The notes under the pieces are model-generated. The model had not been told where the DNA came from. It did not search any database and saw only the letters and a list, made by a program, of their open reading frames with translations. Made by a program: the position numbers and the translations under genes. From contig CADAHH010000003.1 in assembly GCA_902787685.1 (NCBI GenBank), positions 1 through 64,000 on the forward strand: a DNA stretch of 64,000 nt, in the 5' to 3' direction. Source of the DNA: an uncultured Eubacteriales bacterium (GTDB lineage Bacteria > Bacillota > Clostridia > TANB77 > CAG-508). Below are positions 17,867-27,355 of this stretch, one piece after another. Numbering within the stretch: position 1 is the first letter of the stretch; the number at the start of each line of letters is the position of its first letter.

Positions 17867-20800
17867 TTATTGTTCAGCTTTTTTATTTTTTCCTTTAAAC
17901 ATACTAAACATATATACTACAAAGATAGCAGTTAATACTAATACAATTAGCATTATATAAAATGGATTCTCTTCTATAGGTGTTTTATTTAGTTTTCCCA
18001 GCACTGTATATACAATTTGTAATAGTGGTCTAAATGCAAGGATCTTTAAATAAAAGACTAACCATTTTTTTAGTATTCCTTCATTTCCTCTAAATTTCAT
18101 TATTTCGTCTACTATTATTATTAAAGGTGTAATTGCGATAATAATACCTAATAGAATCATTCTAAAATATAGTATATAGTGTAACCCTGCTTTAAAAATT
18201 GTTAATATAAATCCACATAATATATAAAATAGATTTATTCCTAAATTATTATCCCAACTGCAATTTGATAAAATCATATATAATCCTTCAAAATTAGTAG
18301 TGAAATAAAAGTCGATTTGTTGTCCAGAATTTCCTACTGCATTACCATCAAAATCATAATGAAAATCACCTATCTTCTCTCTATTTTCTCTACTTGTATA
18401 TCCAAAAGGGTCTGAACTATCTGCAACATGAGTATAATATATATACGAACTGCTTGGTTGATGTACTATAGTTACATGTGGAATGTATTTGCTTTTATCA
18501 GTATCGTCATAGGTTGCTCCATTAGTTGTAATATATTGTACCAAATTAGTAGATGCATGTTCATCAACATATCCTGGCAATGTTCTTTTCCCATCCACTA
18601 AGACACTTCTTACAACTGCTTTCATTTCTGGTGTTACTGGACCTCCTCCTGCATATTCAGCTAAATGTCCTGTATCTATGAATGTACTTGCTCTATCAAA
18701 CCAAAAATATTCTGTGTCTGATCTTGGAGCACCTACCATTTTATATAATCCTGCTCCGCCCGTAACTCCATGACATTGCCCATTATGGTGTAATTCAAAA
18801 AGGTTTGCCATAAGTGATGCTTCTGCTGCAGCTCCTTCTAACGAACCTTGTTCTGAATAGGCTACTGCTGCAAGTCCAGTTAATTCTTGGTCTGTCAGCT
18901 GATATTTAATAAATGGTGTTGGAGTTGTTGATTTACTTGAATTTCCACTTCCAGTTATACCAGATGTTACCGCATTAACAAAATGATTATAAATTCTTAT
19001 ATTAGTCTCTTTATTATAGTGAGTAGTATCAGTAGAGTTAACCATTTCAAATCCTTCATTTACTAATTTATCATATAATGGAATAATTGTTACCCTATCT
19101 GATAATCCATTTTTTAAACTTTGGTTAAATGCTTTGATTTTTTCATTAGTTGCATATTGATCATCTCTTTTTAATGGACCTACTTCCGCATAATAAACTT
19201 TTGCACCTCTCGCTGTCCACTGTAATGCTTTGGTATTTACACTATTTATATAACTACCAGATTCATCAATATCATTTACCCCTAGCCAAATAATAACCTT
19301 ATTCCCCATATTTATTATTTTATCAGCTTCAGGAAATGCCTTTTCTACCATCCATTTGTGTCCTTGGCTTTCTTTACATATAAATGTAGCATTACTTGTT
19401 ACACTATCTCTAATTCCTTCTGTACGAGAATCACCAATAAAAATAATACCAGTTGCATCATTTCCCGATACTTTAGGTGTTGGACTTTTTGAACTTTTTA
19501 TTGCATTCCAATCTATTGTTTTAGCATTAGATGCATCCAGTTTTTGAAAGTGCTGTGAATCTAAATCTTTTTCTCCAGATCCTGCCTTTTCTAACCATGT
19601 CCAACCATATTTAATAAAAATATTATATATTTCTGTATCTTTTGCAATTTTCTCTCTTTTTTCTACTTTTGTCCATCCTTCCATTGTATCTCTTTTAATG
19701 AATTTATCATCATGATTATTGCTACTGTTTGTACCATTTGGTCCATCTTCAGGTCTATGAGTAGTATATGGAGTTGCATTATGACTATGATAATTAATAA
19801 TATATGGATTAACTAATGGATTTATATCTATACATTTTCCATATGCATGGTTAGATAAATTATCTAAATCTCTTTGTCCATCATTTGCCTTTCTATAGTT
19901 AAATGCAGATGTATTATTTGCTTGAATAGATTTCCAGTCATTTGCATCAAAATTATCTACTAACTCCATTCTCTCTATTGGATACTTAATTTGATATAAT
20001 TCTTGGAAAATAAGTAATACTTCATCAGCGAGCTTTTGATGAACAATCATTTCACCTGTTTGAAGCTGATCGTTAATATCATAATATGGTATTTCTAAAT
20101 AAGATAATGTCAATTTACTTCCATCATTATCTACCAAACTATCAAGACTATTACCATGAAGTGATGGTTTTATTCTGTCAATTAACTTATTACCATTTTT
20201 ATCTACTGTATTTGAATCTATATCTTTTTTTGTTCCTAATCCTGCTATACCAGATGAATTACTAGAATCAACCACTGCTTTTGAATACACATCTACTGAA
20301 TCTATAATCTTTCCATCTATATTATACATATTTACTGAATTTGAGATATAAAAAGACAGTCCTATAGTAAGTGTAATTACTAACATACTAAATATCAATG
20401 TAAATAAGCTTTTAAACCATTGCTCTATTAAACTTTTTTCTTTATATTCTTCTGTTACACTTTTATCTTCTACAGTATTAATACCTAAAATATTATTTAA
20501 CTTATCTCCCACAATGGTTTTATTTACTATCAAAACACCTATATATATAAATGAAGTCAGCATAAGTGCAATAGCTATATATAACAAAACCTTATTAGTG
20601 CTTTTTACATATGAACTAATTCTTTCCCATTTTGTCTTTAATTTTTCTTTTAATGTTGCATTTTGGTTTTTATAAGTGAAATTATCAACAGCAGAATTAA
20701 TACCAAAAAAATCTATATTAGATAAATGCCCATTATTATATAATAAATAGTCAATTGATGTTTGAATAATAGGTACTTGAAATCCATCTTCAGCATCTAA

Positions 20801-21466
20801 CATATCTCCATCAATAAAAACATCATATTTTTCTGGAATTCCCTCACTAAAATTTATCTGTTTATTTATATATTCTGCTTTTTCAGAAAAATTAGAAAGC
20901 ATTTTATCTTCTGGCAACCTGTATACAGCATATATTGTCCTCCCAAGATTCTCCCATTCATTAACAGGTACATTCATAAATGGTTGATTTCCGTCAATTC
21001 TATCCTGCCCACCCATATCATATTTACTACATAGTTTAGTTTCTGAATCATAGGATTCAATTACAAAAATATGTACTGGTTCGCCATTTTGTGCCACAGA
21101 GATTATATCTCCAGGCTTATAATCATCAGTGTTTTGAATTTTATTAAACCCATTAGATTCCAAAAACTCACCAATTTTATCACATCCATAACCTCCTGCT
21201 GGTTGATCAGTTAACCCCAAATCCCATACTGCTCTACAAACTAATCTATCACATGAAATCATTCCATCTTCACAAGGTGGTAAGCTACCTGAACTTCCAT
21301 ATTTAAAGTTATTGTTATGTGCCATCTCATATACTTTTTTTACTTGATTTATTAAATCCGTAGATGAGAAAGCTTTTGAATAGTTTTTATTTAGTGAAAA
21401 AAAAGAAATAAAAACCACAAATAAAATTATAATAAGCTTATTTTTAAACCTCATTTTTATTTTCAT
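17867..21466 (-). CDS. Giant multi-hydrolase VirB6-like membrane protein, 1199 residues
   Basis: Order of parts: signal/anchor (8-30); NlpC/P60- or CHAP-like amidase (C72 in ISCDRLV, H132 in PVHIF); VPIIQTSIDY...NIDFFGI motif (231-256); membrane spans about 292-314 and 353-375; M15/VanY-type peptidase (SNHAYGKCIDI, H540 and D547; SQHF, H639); SGNH/GDSL esterase-like domain (GDS 678-680, GVND 729-732, D813/H816); a tentative SleB-like wall-hydrolase domain (LTGLAAVAYSEQG, E872); four C-terminal spans (about 1076-1189) with the GLHYILYFRMILLGII...ITP layout of the neighbouring VirB6-like proteins. This combines a VirB1-like wall-opening function and a VirB6-like channel in one polypeptide. It is the last gene of the cluster. 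Confidence 0.8.
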   Translation of the reverse strand: MKIKMRFKNKLIIILFVVFISFFSLNKNYSKAFSSTDLINQVKKVYEMAHNNNFKYGSSGSLPPCEDGMISCDRLVCRAVWDLGLTDQPAGGYGCDKIGEFLESNGFNKIQNTDDYKPGDIISVAQNGEPVHIFVIESYDSETKLCSKYDMGGQDRIDGNQPFMNVPVNEWENLGRTIYAVYRLPEDKMLSNFSEKAEYINKQINFSEGIPEKYDVFIDGDMLDAEDGFQVPIIQTSIDYLLYNNGHLSNIDFFGINSAVDNFTYKNQNATLKEKLKTKWERISSYVKSTNKVLLYIAIALMLTSFIYIGVLIVNKTIVGDKLNNILGINTVEDKSVTEEYKEKSLIEQWFKSLFTLIFSMLVITLTIGLSFYISNSVNMYNIDGKIIDSVDVYSKAVVDSSNSSGIAGLGTKKDIDSNTVDKNGNKLIDRIKPSLHGNSLDSLVDNDGSKLTLSYLEIPYYDINDQLQTGEMIVHQKLADEVLLIFQELYQIKYPIERMELVDNFDANDWKSIQANNTSAFNYRKANDGQRDLDNLSNHAYGKCIDINPLVNPYIINYHSHNATPYTTHRPEDGPNGTNSSNNHDDKFIKRDTMEGWTKVEKREKIAKDTEIYNIFIKYGWTWLEKAGSGEKDLDSQHFQKLDASNAKTIDWNAIKSSKSPTPKVSGNDATGIIFIGDSRTEGIRDSVTSNATFICKESQGHKWMVEKAFPEADKIINMGNKVIIWLGVNDIDESGSYINSVNTKALQWTARGAKVYYAEVGPLKRDDQYATNEKIKAFNQSLKNGLSDRVTIIPLYDKLVNEGFEMVNSTDTTHYNKETNIRIYNHFVNAVTSGITGSGNSSKSTTPTPFIKYQLTDQELTGLAAVAYSEQGSLEGAAAEASLMANLFELHHNGQCHGVTGGAGLYKMVGAPRSDTEYFWFDRASTFIDTGHLAEYAGGGPVTPEMKAVVRSVLVDGKRTLPGYVDEHASTNLVQYITTNGATYDDTDKSKYIPHVTIVHQPSSSYIYYTHVADSSDPFGYTSRENREKIGDFHYDFDGNAVGNSGQQIDFYFTTNFEGLYMILSNCSWDNNLGINLFYILCGFILTIFKAGLHYILYFRMILLGIIIAITPLIIIVDEIMKFRGNEGILKKWLVFYLKILAFRPLLQIVYTVLGKLNKTPIEENPFYIMLIVLVLTAIFVVYMFSMFKGKNKKAEQ

Positions 21467-21485
21467 TTTTTCACACCTTTCTATA

Positions 21486-21977
21486 TTATTTTATAATTTC
21501 CATTGTTTCATCTTTTAAATTTACCATCGATATGAATTTTGTTTTTTTATCATCATTTAAAATAAACTCTATCGCTAATTTATCTAACTCTTTATTATAT
21601 TCATATCTATTAAATTCTGCTATATTAGCATTTTTATAAAATCTATATGTAAATGCATATGTTCTTATTGTTGCATAAAAAGCTTTTTCATTTTTAATAT
21701 AATTAAATACTTCATCTGGAACATTTATTATTTCAAAATCTATTCCATCTTTTGGTTCTCCACTTGTTGAATACAAAATTCCATTTTGTTCATAATAAAC
21801 AGAATTATCATAATCATTGTAATCTATATTATCTATAGTGTTTTGTGTTTCTTCTTGTATTAGAGTATCATCATCATTATTAGTATTATTAATAATATTA
21901 AATAAAATTATTAATAAAGAAATAAAAAGAATAATTGATATTATTATTAATATTTCTATGATTCTTTTCCCTTTCAT
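21486..21977 (-). CDS. Membrane-anchored hypothetical protein, 163 residues
   Basis: One N-terminal span (about 7-29, IIEILIIISIILFISLLIILF), an acidic linker (NNTNNDDDTLIQEET), then a ~100-residue soluble domain ending LKDETMEIIK. No family recognised. AAGGGAAAAG-type sequence surrounds the start and GGGGGATATAG lies just upstream. Position in the secretion cluster, and an outside-facing domain, suggest a structural accessory. Confidence 0.65.
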   Translation of the reverse strand: MKGKRIIEILIIISIILFISLLIILFNIINNTNNDDDTLIQEETQNTIDNIDYNDYDNSVYYEQNGILYSTSGEPKDGIDFEIINVPDEVFNYIKNEKAFYATIRTYAFTYRFYKNANIAEFNRYEYNKELDKLAIEFILNDDKKTKFISMVNLKDETMEIIK

Positions 21978-21989
21978 AACTATATCCCC

Positions 21990-22859
21990 CTAATTATCAT
22001 ATAAAGAAATCATTATACTTGAAACATTAATTCCTGTACGATCTGTTTCAAAAAATGTTGCTACAGCTATCCATCCATTTCTTATAACTCGTCCTAACAA
22101 TCTTTTTAATGAAAAGGATTGCTCATCATCATCATTTTTATTATTTGAAGATATTCCGTTACTATTTGAAGCGGGAGCATAGAACCCATGTGTTATAGCT
22201 TCATATTTGTCGTTCTTCAATCCCACTGGTCCATCTTCATGTAAAAAATAGCTACCTCCATTTTTTATACTTTTTACTTTGTCAAATCTATTTAAAAATT
22301 TTGATGGTGCATTCGGGTAATTTGATCCTCCTCCATCAATTCCCATTATAAACTCTACAATATCACATTTATCACCATATTTATGTCCATAAAAAATATT
22401 TGTTTCTTCATCATAATATGGTGTATCTGTATGTTCACTTTTTGAATCACCAATAATACATGGAATAACTGTTCCATCACTTAGTTCAATATCCACATAA
22501 TCTCCACTCCATCCAAATGTTGTAGCAAGTGCAACTACATATCTTTTTTGCCCTGCTACTTCTACATATGCAATATTATTATCAGCTACTGGTCTATTTT
22601 GTGTTTCCCAAAGTAATTGCCTAACATCATATTGCGCTGTTCCTGTCGAACGTCCTGGTTGTTTACTTATATCTATAGTCCCATATGATTCAACTTGGGC
22701 AGGATATTGTTTAATTCTATCTGGTATTTTTATTTCTGTACCAGGAGTAATTGTATCTCTATGAGAGAATGTTGTATCACCAAATACTGTATAATTCAAT
22801 GAAAATAATAAAACAATAATAAATCCAACTATAATACATGTGCATTTTTTTTGTTTCAT
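21990..22859 (-). CDS. Exported protein with double-psi beta-barrel-like region
   Basis: 289 residues. A hydrophobic N-terminus (IIVGFIIVLLFSLNYTVFG, about 9-27) directs export. The middle (RYVVALATTFG...GDYVDIELSDGTVIPCIIGDSKSEHTD...CDIVEFIM) resembles the small beta-barrel found in wall-hydrolase and phage-lysin proteins with ILGD/HTD motifs, though I cannot confirm a catalytic site. A hydrophilic tail follows. Encoded inside the secretion cluster, 12 bases before the 163-residue gene, it probably works at the cell wall. Confidence 0.6.
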   Translation of the reverse strand: MKQKKCTCIIVGFIIVLLFSLNYTVFGDTTFSHRDTITPGTEIKIPDRIKQYPAQVESYGTIDISKQPGRSTGTAQYDVRQLLWETQNRPVADNNIAYVEVAGQKRYVVALATTFGWSGDYVDIELSDGTVIPCIIGDSKSEHTDTPYYDEETNIFYGHKYGDKCDIVEFIMGIDGGGSNYPNAPSKFLNRFDKVKSIKNGGSYFLHEDGPVGLKNDKYEAITHGFYAPASNSNGISSNNKNDDDEQSFSLKRLLGRVIRNGWIAVATFFETDRTGINVSSIMISLYDN

Positions 22860-22883
22860 TTTGTGCTCCTTACTGCATCTAAA

Positions 22884-24275
22884 TTAACTAGAGATGCTTA
22901 TTGTAAAATCTTCTGATTCTGCGTTTAGTGTTACTGTCATCTTAAATGTTCTATATATACTTTCATTAGATTCATCTTTGACTTTAACATCATACATATA
23001 AACTAAGTCAGATACTTTTTTATATTTTCCATATTCAAAAATATTTTTTTGATAAAAGTTTTGTTTTATATATGTTACAAAATCATCGAAATTCTTAAAA
23101 TAATTGCTTTTTTGAACTTCATCTAATTTTTGATATATAAATTCATAATTTTCATCATTAATTGCTTTTCTAATCCTATCCATACAATACTTAGGTCTAA
23201 TATGTATAAACATTGAATTATATAATTCAGAATATGCTGGCAAAGCTGTTGTATAATAATCAAGTTGAATAGAATAGTTCATTAAATCAACCATATTAAT
23301 TACAAAATTATCGTCATTAAAACATATAATTATATATTGTGTATACCAATTCAATTCATATTTTTGATATCCATTTATAATATCTTCTGTATAGACTTGT
23401 CTCCTGTTGTTCATAAAATTTGTAAATTTTTCAAAATTATTTTCAAATCTTATTGTCTTGTATTCTTCATCTAATGAATTATATAAATGAATTAAATCAT
23501 ATTTAACATCAAATTCAAATCTTGCAAATAGTTCTTTTATACATGTAGGTTCATCATATTTTATTTTCATTAAGCTATATTGATTATATTTTGTTCTCTT
23601 TATTTCAGTATCATCTACTACATCTAATGATATTTTGTCTCCATCTTTTAGGTCTGTATAATTAATACTTTTTAAATATTCATAAGGGTAAATGTAAAAT
23701 GCAGCATTACTTGAATCTATTTTTATCATAATCTGTTTATTTATAGTATTTTTTTCACCTTTTGAAATTCTATAATATACATAATATATTATCTTAGAAT
23801 TCTTAATTGAAGCTTTATAAATTTCATCAACACAAAACGATGTTCCTTCATCATAAAAATTATTGATGTCATAATTCCTTTCTTTATAATCTAATGAATT
23901 ATATGCATTTTCCTTAGAGCTATAAAAATTTGACAAACAATACTTAATTATAAAATATGAAGATTTATCATTTTCTTTTTCCAAAATCAAATTTTCTTCT
24001 TTTACTGGCTCAAATTCTTCATATAAATCATCATCATATACATCTAAACTTTTTTTTTGGCTAGATTCTTGATTTTCTTGTTCACCATTATTAGATTCTA
24101 TAGTATCAGACTCGATATTTTCAATATCATTTTCTATTATATCTTCAACTGTGTTTTCATCATATATAAAATCATTATCTTCTATGTCCTTCTTTCTAAA
24201 AAGATAATATGTTAATAATATACACAAAACAAATATACTTACTACTAATAATAATATGATTCTATTTTTTTTCAT
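22884..24275 (-). CDS. Membrane-anchored hypothetical protein, 463 residues
   Basis: A single N-terminal span (about 5-26, IILLLVVSIFVLCILLTYYLF), an acidic low-complexity linker to about residue 95, then a ~360-residue tyrosine-rich domain with repeated YxxLD patterns (SLDYKERNYDINNFYDEG, ...SLDEEYKTIRFENNFEKF). The repeats suggest NTF2-like or VirB8-like subdomains, but I see no firm motif, so that is only a suggestion. It lies between the NlpC/P60-like and beta-barrel genes. A VirB8-type assembly factor is otherwise not evident in the cluster. Confidence 0.6.
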   Translation of the reverse strand: MKKNRIILLLVVSIFVLCILLTYYLFRKKDIEDNDFIYDENTVEDIIENDIENIESDTIESNNGEQENQESSQKKSLDVYDDDLYEEFEPVKEENLILEKENDKSSYFIIKYCLSNFYSSKENAYNSLDYKERNYDINNFYDEGTSFCVDEIYKASIKNSKIIYYVYYRISKGEKNTINKQIMIKIDSSNAAFYIYPYEYLKSINYTDLKDGDKISLDVVDDTEIKRTKYNQYSLMKIKYDEPTCIKELFARFEFDVKYDLIHLYNSLDEEYKTIRFENNFEKFTNFMNNRRQVYTEDIINGYQKYELNWYTQYIIICFNDDNFVINMVDLMNYSIQLDYYTTALPAYSELYNSMFIHIRPKYCMDRIRKAINDENYEFIYQKLDEVQKSNYFKNFDDFVTYIKQNFYQKNIFEYGKYKKVSDLVYMYDVKVKDESNESIYRTFKMTVTLNAESEDFTISISS

Positions 24276-24299
24276 ATTAGTTTAATCCTTTCGCATTTA

Positions 24300-24930
24300 T
24301 TATTTTCTTAAACGATATGAACATATATATCTTCTTCCCAATTGACCACTTCTAGTTTTAGTTTGTCCTATAAAAGCTCCTGATTGTGCTGACATATCTC
24401 CTGCATCCCAATATTCTCCGCATTCCTAGTTCTTCGTTCCAACCTGCATAAATATTGGTATGGTGTACATATACTTGTACATCGCCTCTTTCGAGATCTC
24501 TTTCAGTTGTAGCATAAAACTGGTCCCAATCCTCTGGATGCGATTTACAAAATTCCCCTACATAAGCAGCATCTAAATCTCCTAAACTGTCTGTTAAACC
24601 AATGTCAACAAATACTTGTAATACATAAATAGAACAACATGATGTCCTATATTGGGCGTCTTTATAATGAGTATCCCAAGGTGGATTATCTTTATTATAT
24701 GTATAACCATTATCTGAATAAAACTGTGCTATTTCTTGACAAGATTGTAACATATGTTCTATTGTTGGGGATTTAATACTTACGCTATCATCTGCATGTA
24801 ATGTCATAACTGGTACCAAATCTTTTAAATCTATAACTTCAATTTCATGTAAAACTATTAGGACCATTATTATTATAATACTAATAATCATTAAAATAGT
24901 AAATGGAGTTAGTTTAAGTATTTTTTTCAT
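24300..24930 (-). CDS. NlpC/P60-like wall hydrolase with internal +1 frameshift at CGG
   Basis: N-terminal anchor (about 8-28), then a cysteine-peptidase-like domain: SCCSIYVLQVF (C98/C99), GDVQVYVHHTNIYAGW (H156/H157). Zero-frame reading goes to M170 (ATG, 24421-24423), then CGG (24418-24420), and continues as an unrelated tail with a stop at 24358. Skipping the C gives GGA GAA TAT TGG GAT GCA GGA, that is GEYWDAGD..., and an open frame to TAA at 24300-24302, making 209 residues. The YWDAG continuation is what NlpC/P60-type domains have after the histidine strand. The protein probably opens peptidoglycan for the secretion machine. Confidence 0.75.
24417..24420 (-). other. Proposed +1 recoding site CGG-A in the NlpC/P60-like gene
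   Basis: Zero frame ATG CGG AGA; shifted frame ATG (C) GGA GAA. The shift replaces a 20-residue nonsense-like tail with a 39-residue domain-completing end. An AGGA lies a few bases upstream of the site. Confidence 0.65.
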
Positions 24931-24944
24931 ATATTATTTCTCCT

Positions 24945-27341
24945 TTATGAAACATCCTTAAATGTTTCATCTTCTTGATTATTAAATATATCTTCGCTTG
25001 TTGCTTCGCTTGTTGCTTTCCATTTTCCTTTTCTTCCTTTTTTAGCTTTAAAGTCTAATATTTGTGCACTTTGCTCATTTTCTGCTCCTAGTACATTTAT
25101 ATTACTATTCGTTCCATTCATAACATCATTTTTTGAGTTTACATTCAATTCCTGTTTCATGGTTTGAATAAGTCCATTAATTTTTTCTTGAGAGTCTAGA
25201 CCAATTTCTGCCAACTCTTTTTTTATTTCATCTGTTAAATTTGCTTTAGAGCCGCCATTCAAGGTATTCACAAGCTTCTTTATTCCTTCTGTTCTAGAAC
25301 CTTCTCCATATCTCATAAAAAATTCGTCAATTGGAGCCGTTGCCTTTTGAGCAGCTCTATCAGTTATGTCCTCCAAAGTGTTTAAATCTATTGATGATGT
25401 ATTTCCATCAGCTGAAACAGTTGATACAACATTTTCCTTTGTTACTGTTGTTTGTTTAATTACTTCTTTAGTTGAATCTACATTAGTTGCTGTTGCTGAT
25501 GTTTCAATTGATGAAGCATCTTTTCTTGATGCACCTGCTTGTGAAGTAGCTTCTACTGTTACTGTTTGTGTATGTTGTCCTTGTTGTACTTGTTGTCCCT
25601 GAACAGGTTGGTCAGTTTGGCTTGATACTGACTGTGCAGTTTGTGATGAAAGTGAATCCACAACTAGTTCTGGATTTTGTTGTTGTGCTGAAGTTGAAAT
25701 TTGAGTTTGTCCTTGATTTTGTATCGTTGGCGTAGATACATTATTTTGAACATTTACTTGGATGTTTTCACCACTAGAATTTGCTGTTATATTACTTAAA
25801 GAATTATAATTTCCAGAATTGATAGAATTGATAGTTTCTTGCAATACTTTGTCAAATTTATCTTTATCAAATGCTCCATTTGCAAGGTTATCCACATGTT
25901 CCATTGCTTGTTGCATTGACATTCCTTTCTCCTTCATGTACTGGCTTGCTATGTCATCTTTTGCATCCATAATAGTTTGTTCTATTATAGAATTTTGTTT
26001 ATTCTCTAATTGTGTTTTGATTTTTTCAGCTTTTTCTTTTCCAAAATATGCTATAGCCTCAGACCCCATTGGATTATCTGCTATTTTTTGAGAAAGTAAT
26101 TCAACATATTGATCAACATCTCCCAGTTTTTCACCTTTTTTTACTATATTCTTCCATATATCTTCATTCATTATATCGTTTGATTCGCCAGTTAATATTT
26201 CCATAACATTCTCAGCTGAACTCTTTGCAGCTTTTTCAATTCCCTCGTTCTTTTTTGTTTCCACCATTGATGCTATACTTGAATTATAATATTTTTTATA
26301 TGTTTCATTGGTTGTATTTATAAGTTTTTCTTTATCCATTTCTATTGATGAATTTTTAACTAGTTGTCTCATGATTTGATGTTTATATTCATTTTCAGAT
26401 TGATTATGACCTCCTTTAATTTCCTTTACTGCTTGTGCATATATTTTTGCATTCATAGTATCTTTTGCTGTTTTTATTCCTCTTATGTTTTTATACTCAT
26501 CTATTAAACTAATTTCTTTTTTATCTGCAATTTGTTGTTTTAAACGGTCAGTATTTATCAGTCTATCATTTGTTCTATTTAACATATTAGCTGATCTTGC
26601 CATATTATTCAGATTTGCTGTCTTATCAATTATATTACTTATTTGTCTACCTTTATCTGTTAGGTGAACTGGTAAAAGATCAAGTGTAGGTTCTTTTAAA
26701 GCCAGTCCTGGATGTCTTCTTCCAAATGCTTCTGCTATCAGTTGATCACCATTTTTTTGCATCTGATATCCTTTTGTACTCTTCCAAACATTTGAAATTT
26801 CCGTGTTTTTCTGCCTTACCCAACGTTTTTTATTTTCAAAACCTTTTTTTACATTTGAAGTAAATCCTTTTATACTTCTTCTAGCGCCTTCAGGAATCAA
26901 TTGCTTAAATGCATCTCCATATAAACCAGCTGTATCTTTTATATCCTTTTTAGTTTGATTTACATAATTTTTAGCAAATCTTCCAACATTATTTGCAAAT
27001 CCTGACATTTTTTTCCCAGTAAGTCCATCTATAATTTCCCCAGTAGAACGTACCGTCCCAGCAGTCTTTAATCCCAATCCAGCTATGAATTTTCCTCCTC
27101 TACCAATTAGACTAGAATCTTGCTTTGTCTCTGAATTATTTGTTGGATCTGAGGCATATGGTTTCACAAGGCTTTTTGCATTTACTCCTGTTGCAGCTTC
27201 TATTGTTTTCAAAGCAATCCCTTGCATTATAGCTTTCTTCGCAACCCCTGCGACATCCCCTGTGACCTTTTTAATTTCATGAATTTCAATTGCAACAACT
27301 CCTATTGAAGCAATCGCTAAAATAATAACCATAAATCCCAT
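24945..27341 (-). CDS. Long coiled-coil/low-complexity protein of the secretion cluster
   Basis: 798 residues. A short hydrophobic N-terminus (GFMVIILAIASIGVVAIEI, 2-20) is followed by a basic region (about 140-185), long charged helices likely to form coiled coils (about 230-510), a glutamine/serine/valine-rich stretch (about 535-640, QTQISTSAQQQN, QPVQGQQVQQGQ), and an acidic end. No family recognised. Its gene directly follows a VirB6-like gene (14-base gap); in many type IV systems VirB6/TrbL-type proteins carry long hydrophilic tails, and this could be such a tail encoded separately. Confidence 0.65.
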   Translation of the reverse strand: MGFMVIILAIASIGVVAIEIHEIKKVTGDVAGVAKKAIMQGIALKTIEAATGVNAKSLVKPYASDPTNNSETKQDSSLIGRGGKFIAGLGLKTAGTVRSTGEIIDGLTGKKMSGFANNVGRFAKNYVNQTKKDIKDTAGLYGDAFKQLIPEGARRSIKGFTSNVKKGFENKKRWVRQKNTEISNVWKSTKGYQMQKNGDQLIAEAFGRRHPGLALKEPTLDLLPVHLTDKGRQISNIIDKTANLNNMARSANMLNRTNDRLINTDRLKQQIADKKEISLIDEYKNIRGIKTAKDTMNAKIYAQAVKEIKGGHNQSENEYKHQIMRQLVKNSSIEMDKEKLINTTNETYKKYYNSSIASMVETKKNEGIEKAAKSSAENVMEILTGESNDIMNEDIWKNIVKKGEKLGDVDQYVELLSQKIADNPMGSEAIAYFGKEKAEKIKTQLENKQNSIIEQTIMDAKDDIASQYMKEKGMSMQQAMEHVDNLANGAFDKDKFDKVLQETINSINSGNYNSLSNITANSSGENIQVNVQNNVSTPTIQNQGQTQISTSAQQQNPELVVDSLSSQTAQSVSSQTDQPVQGQQVQQGQHTQTVTVEATSQAGASRKDASSIETSATATNVDSTKEVIKQTTVTKENVVSTVSADGNTSSIDLNTLEDITDRAAQKATAPIDEFFMRYGEGSRTEGIKKLVNTLNGGSKANLTDEIKKELAEIGLDSQEKINGLIQTMKQELNVNSKNDVMNGTNSNINVLGAENEQSAQILDFKAKKGRKGKWKATSEATSEDIFNNQEDETFKDVS

Positions 27342-27355
27342 TAATAAATCCTCCT

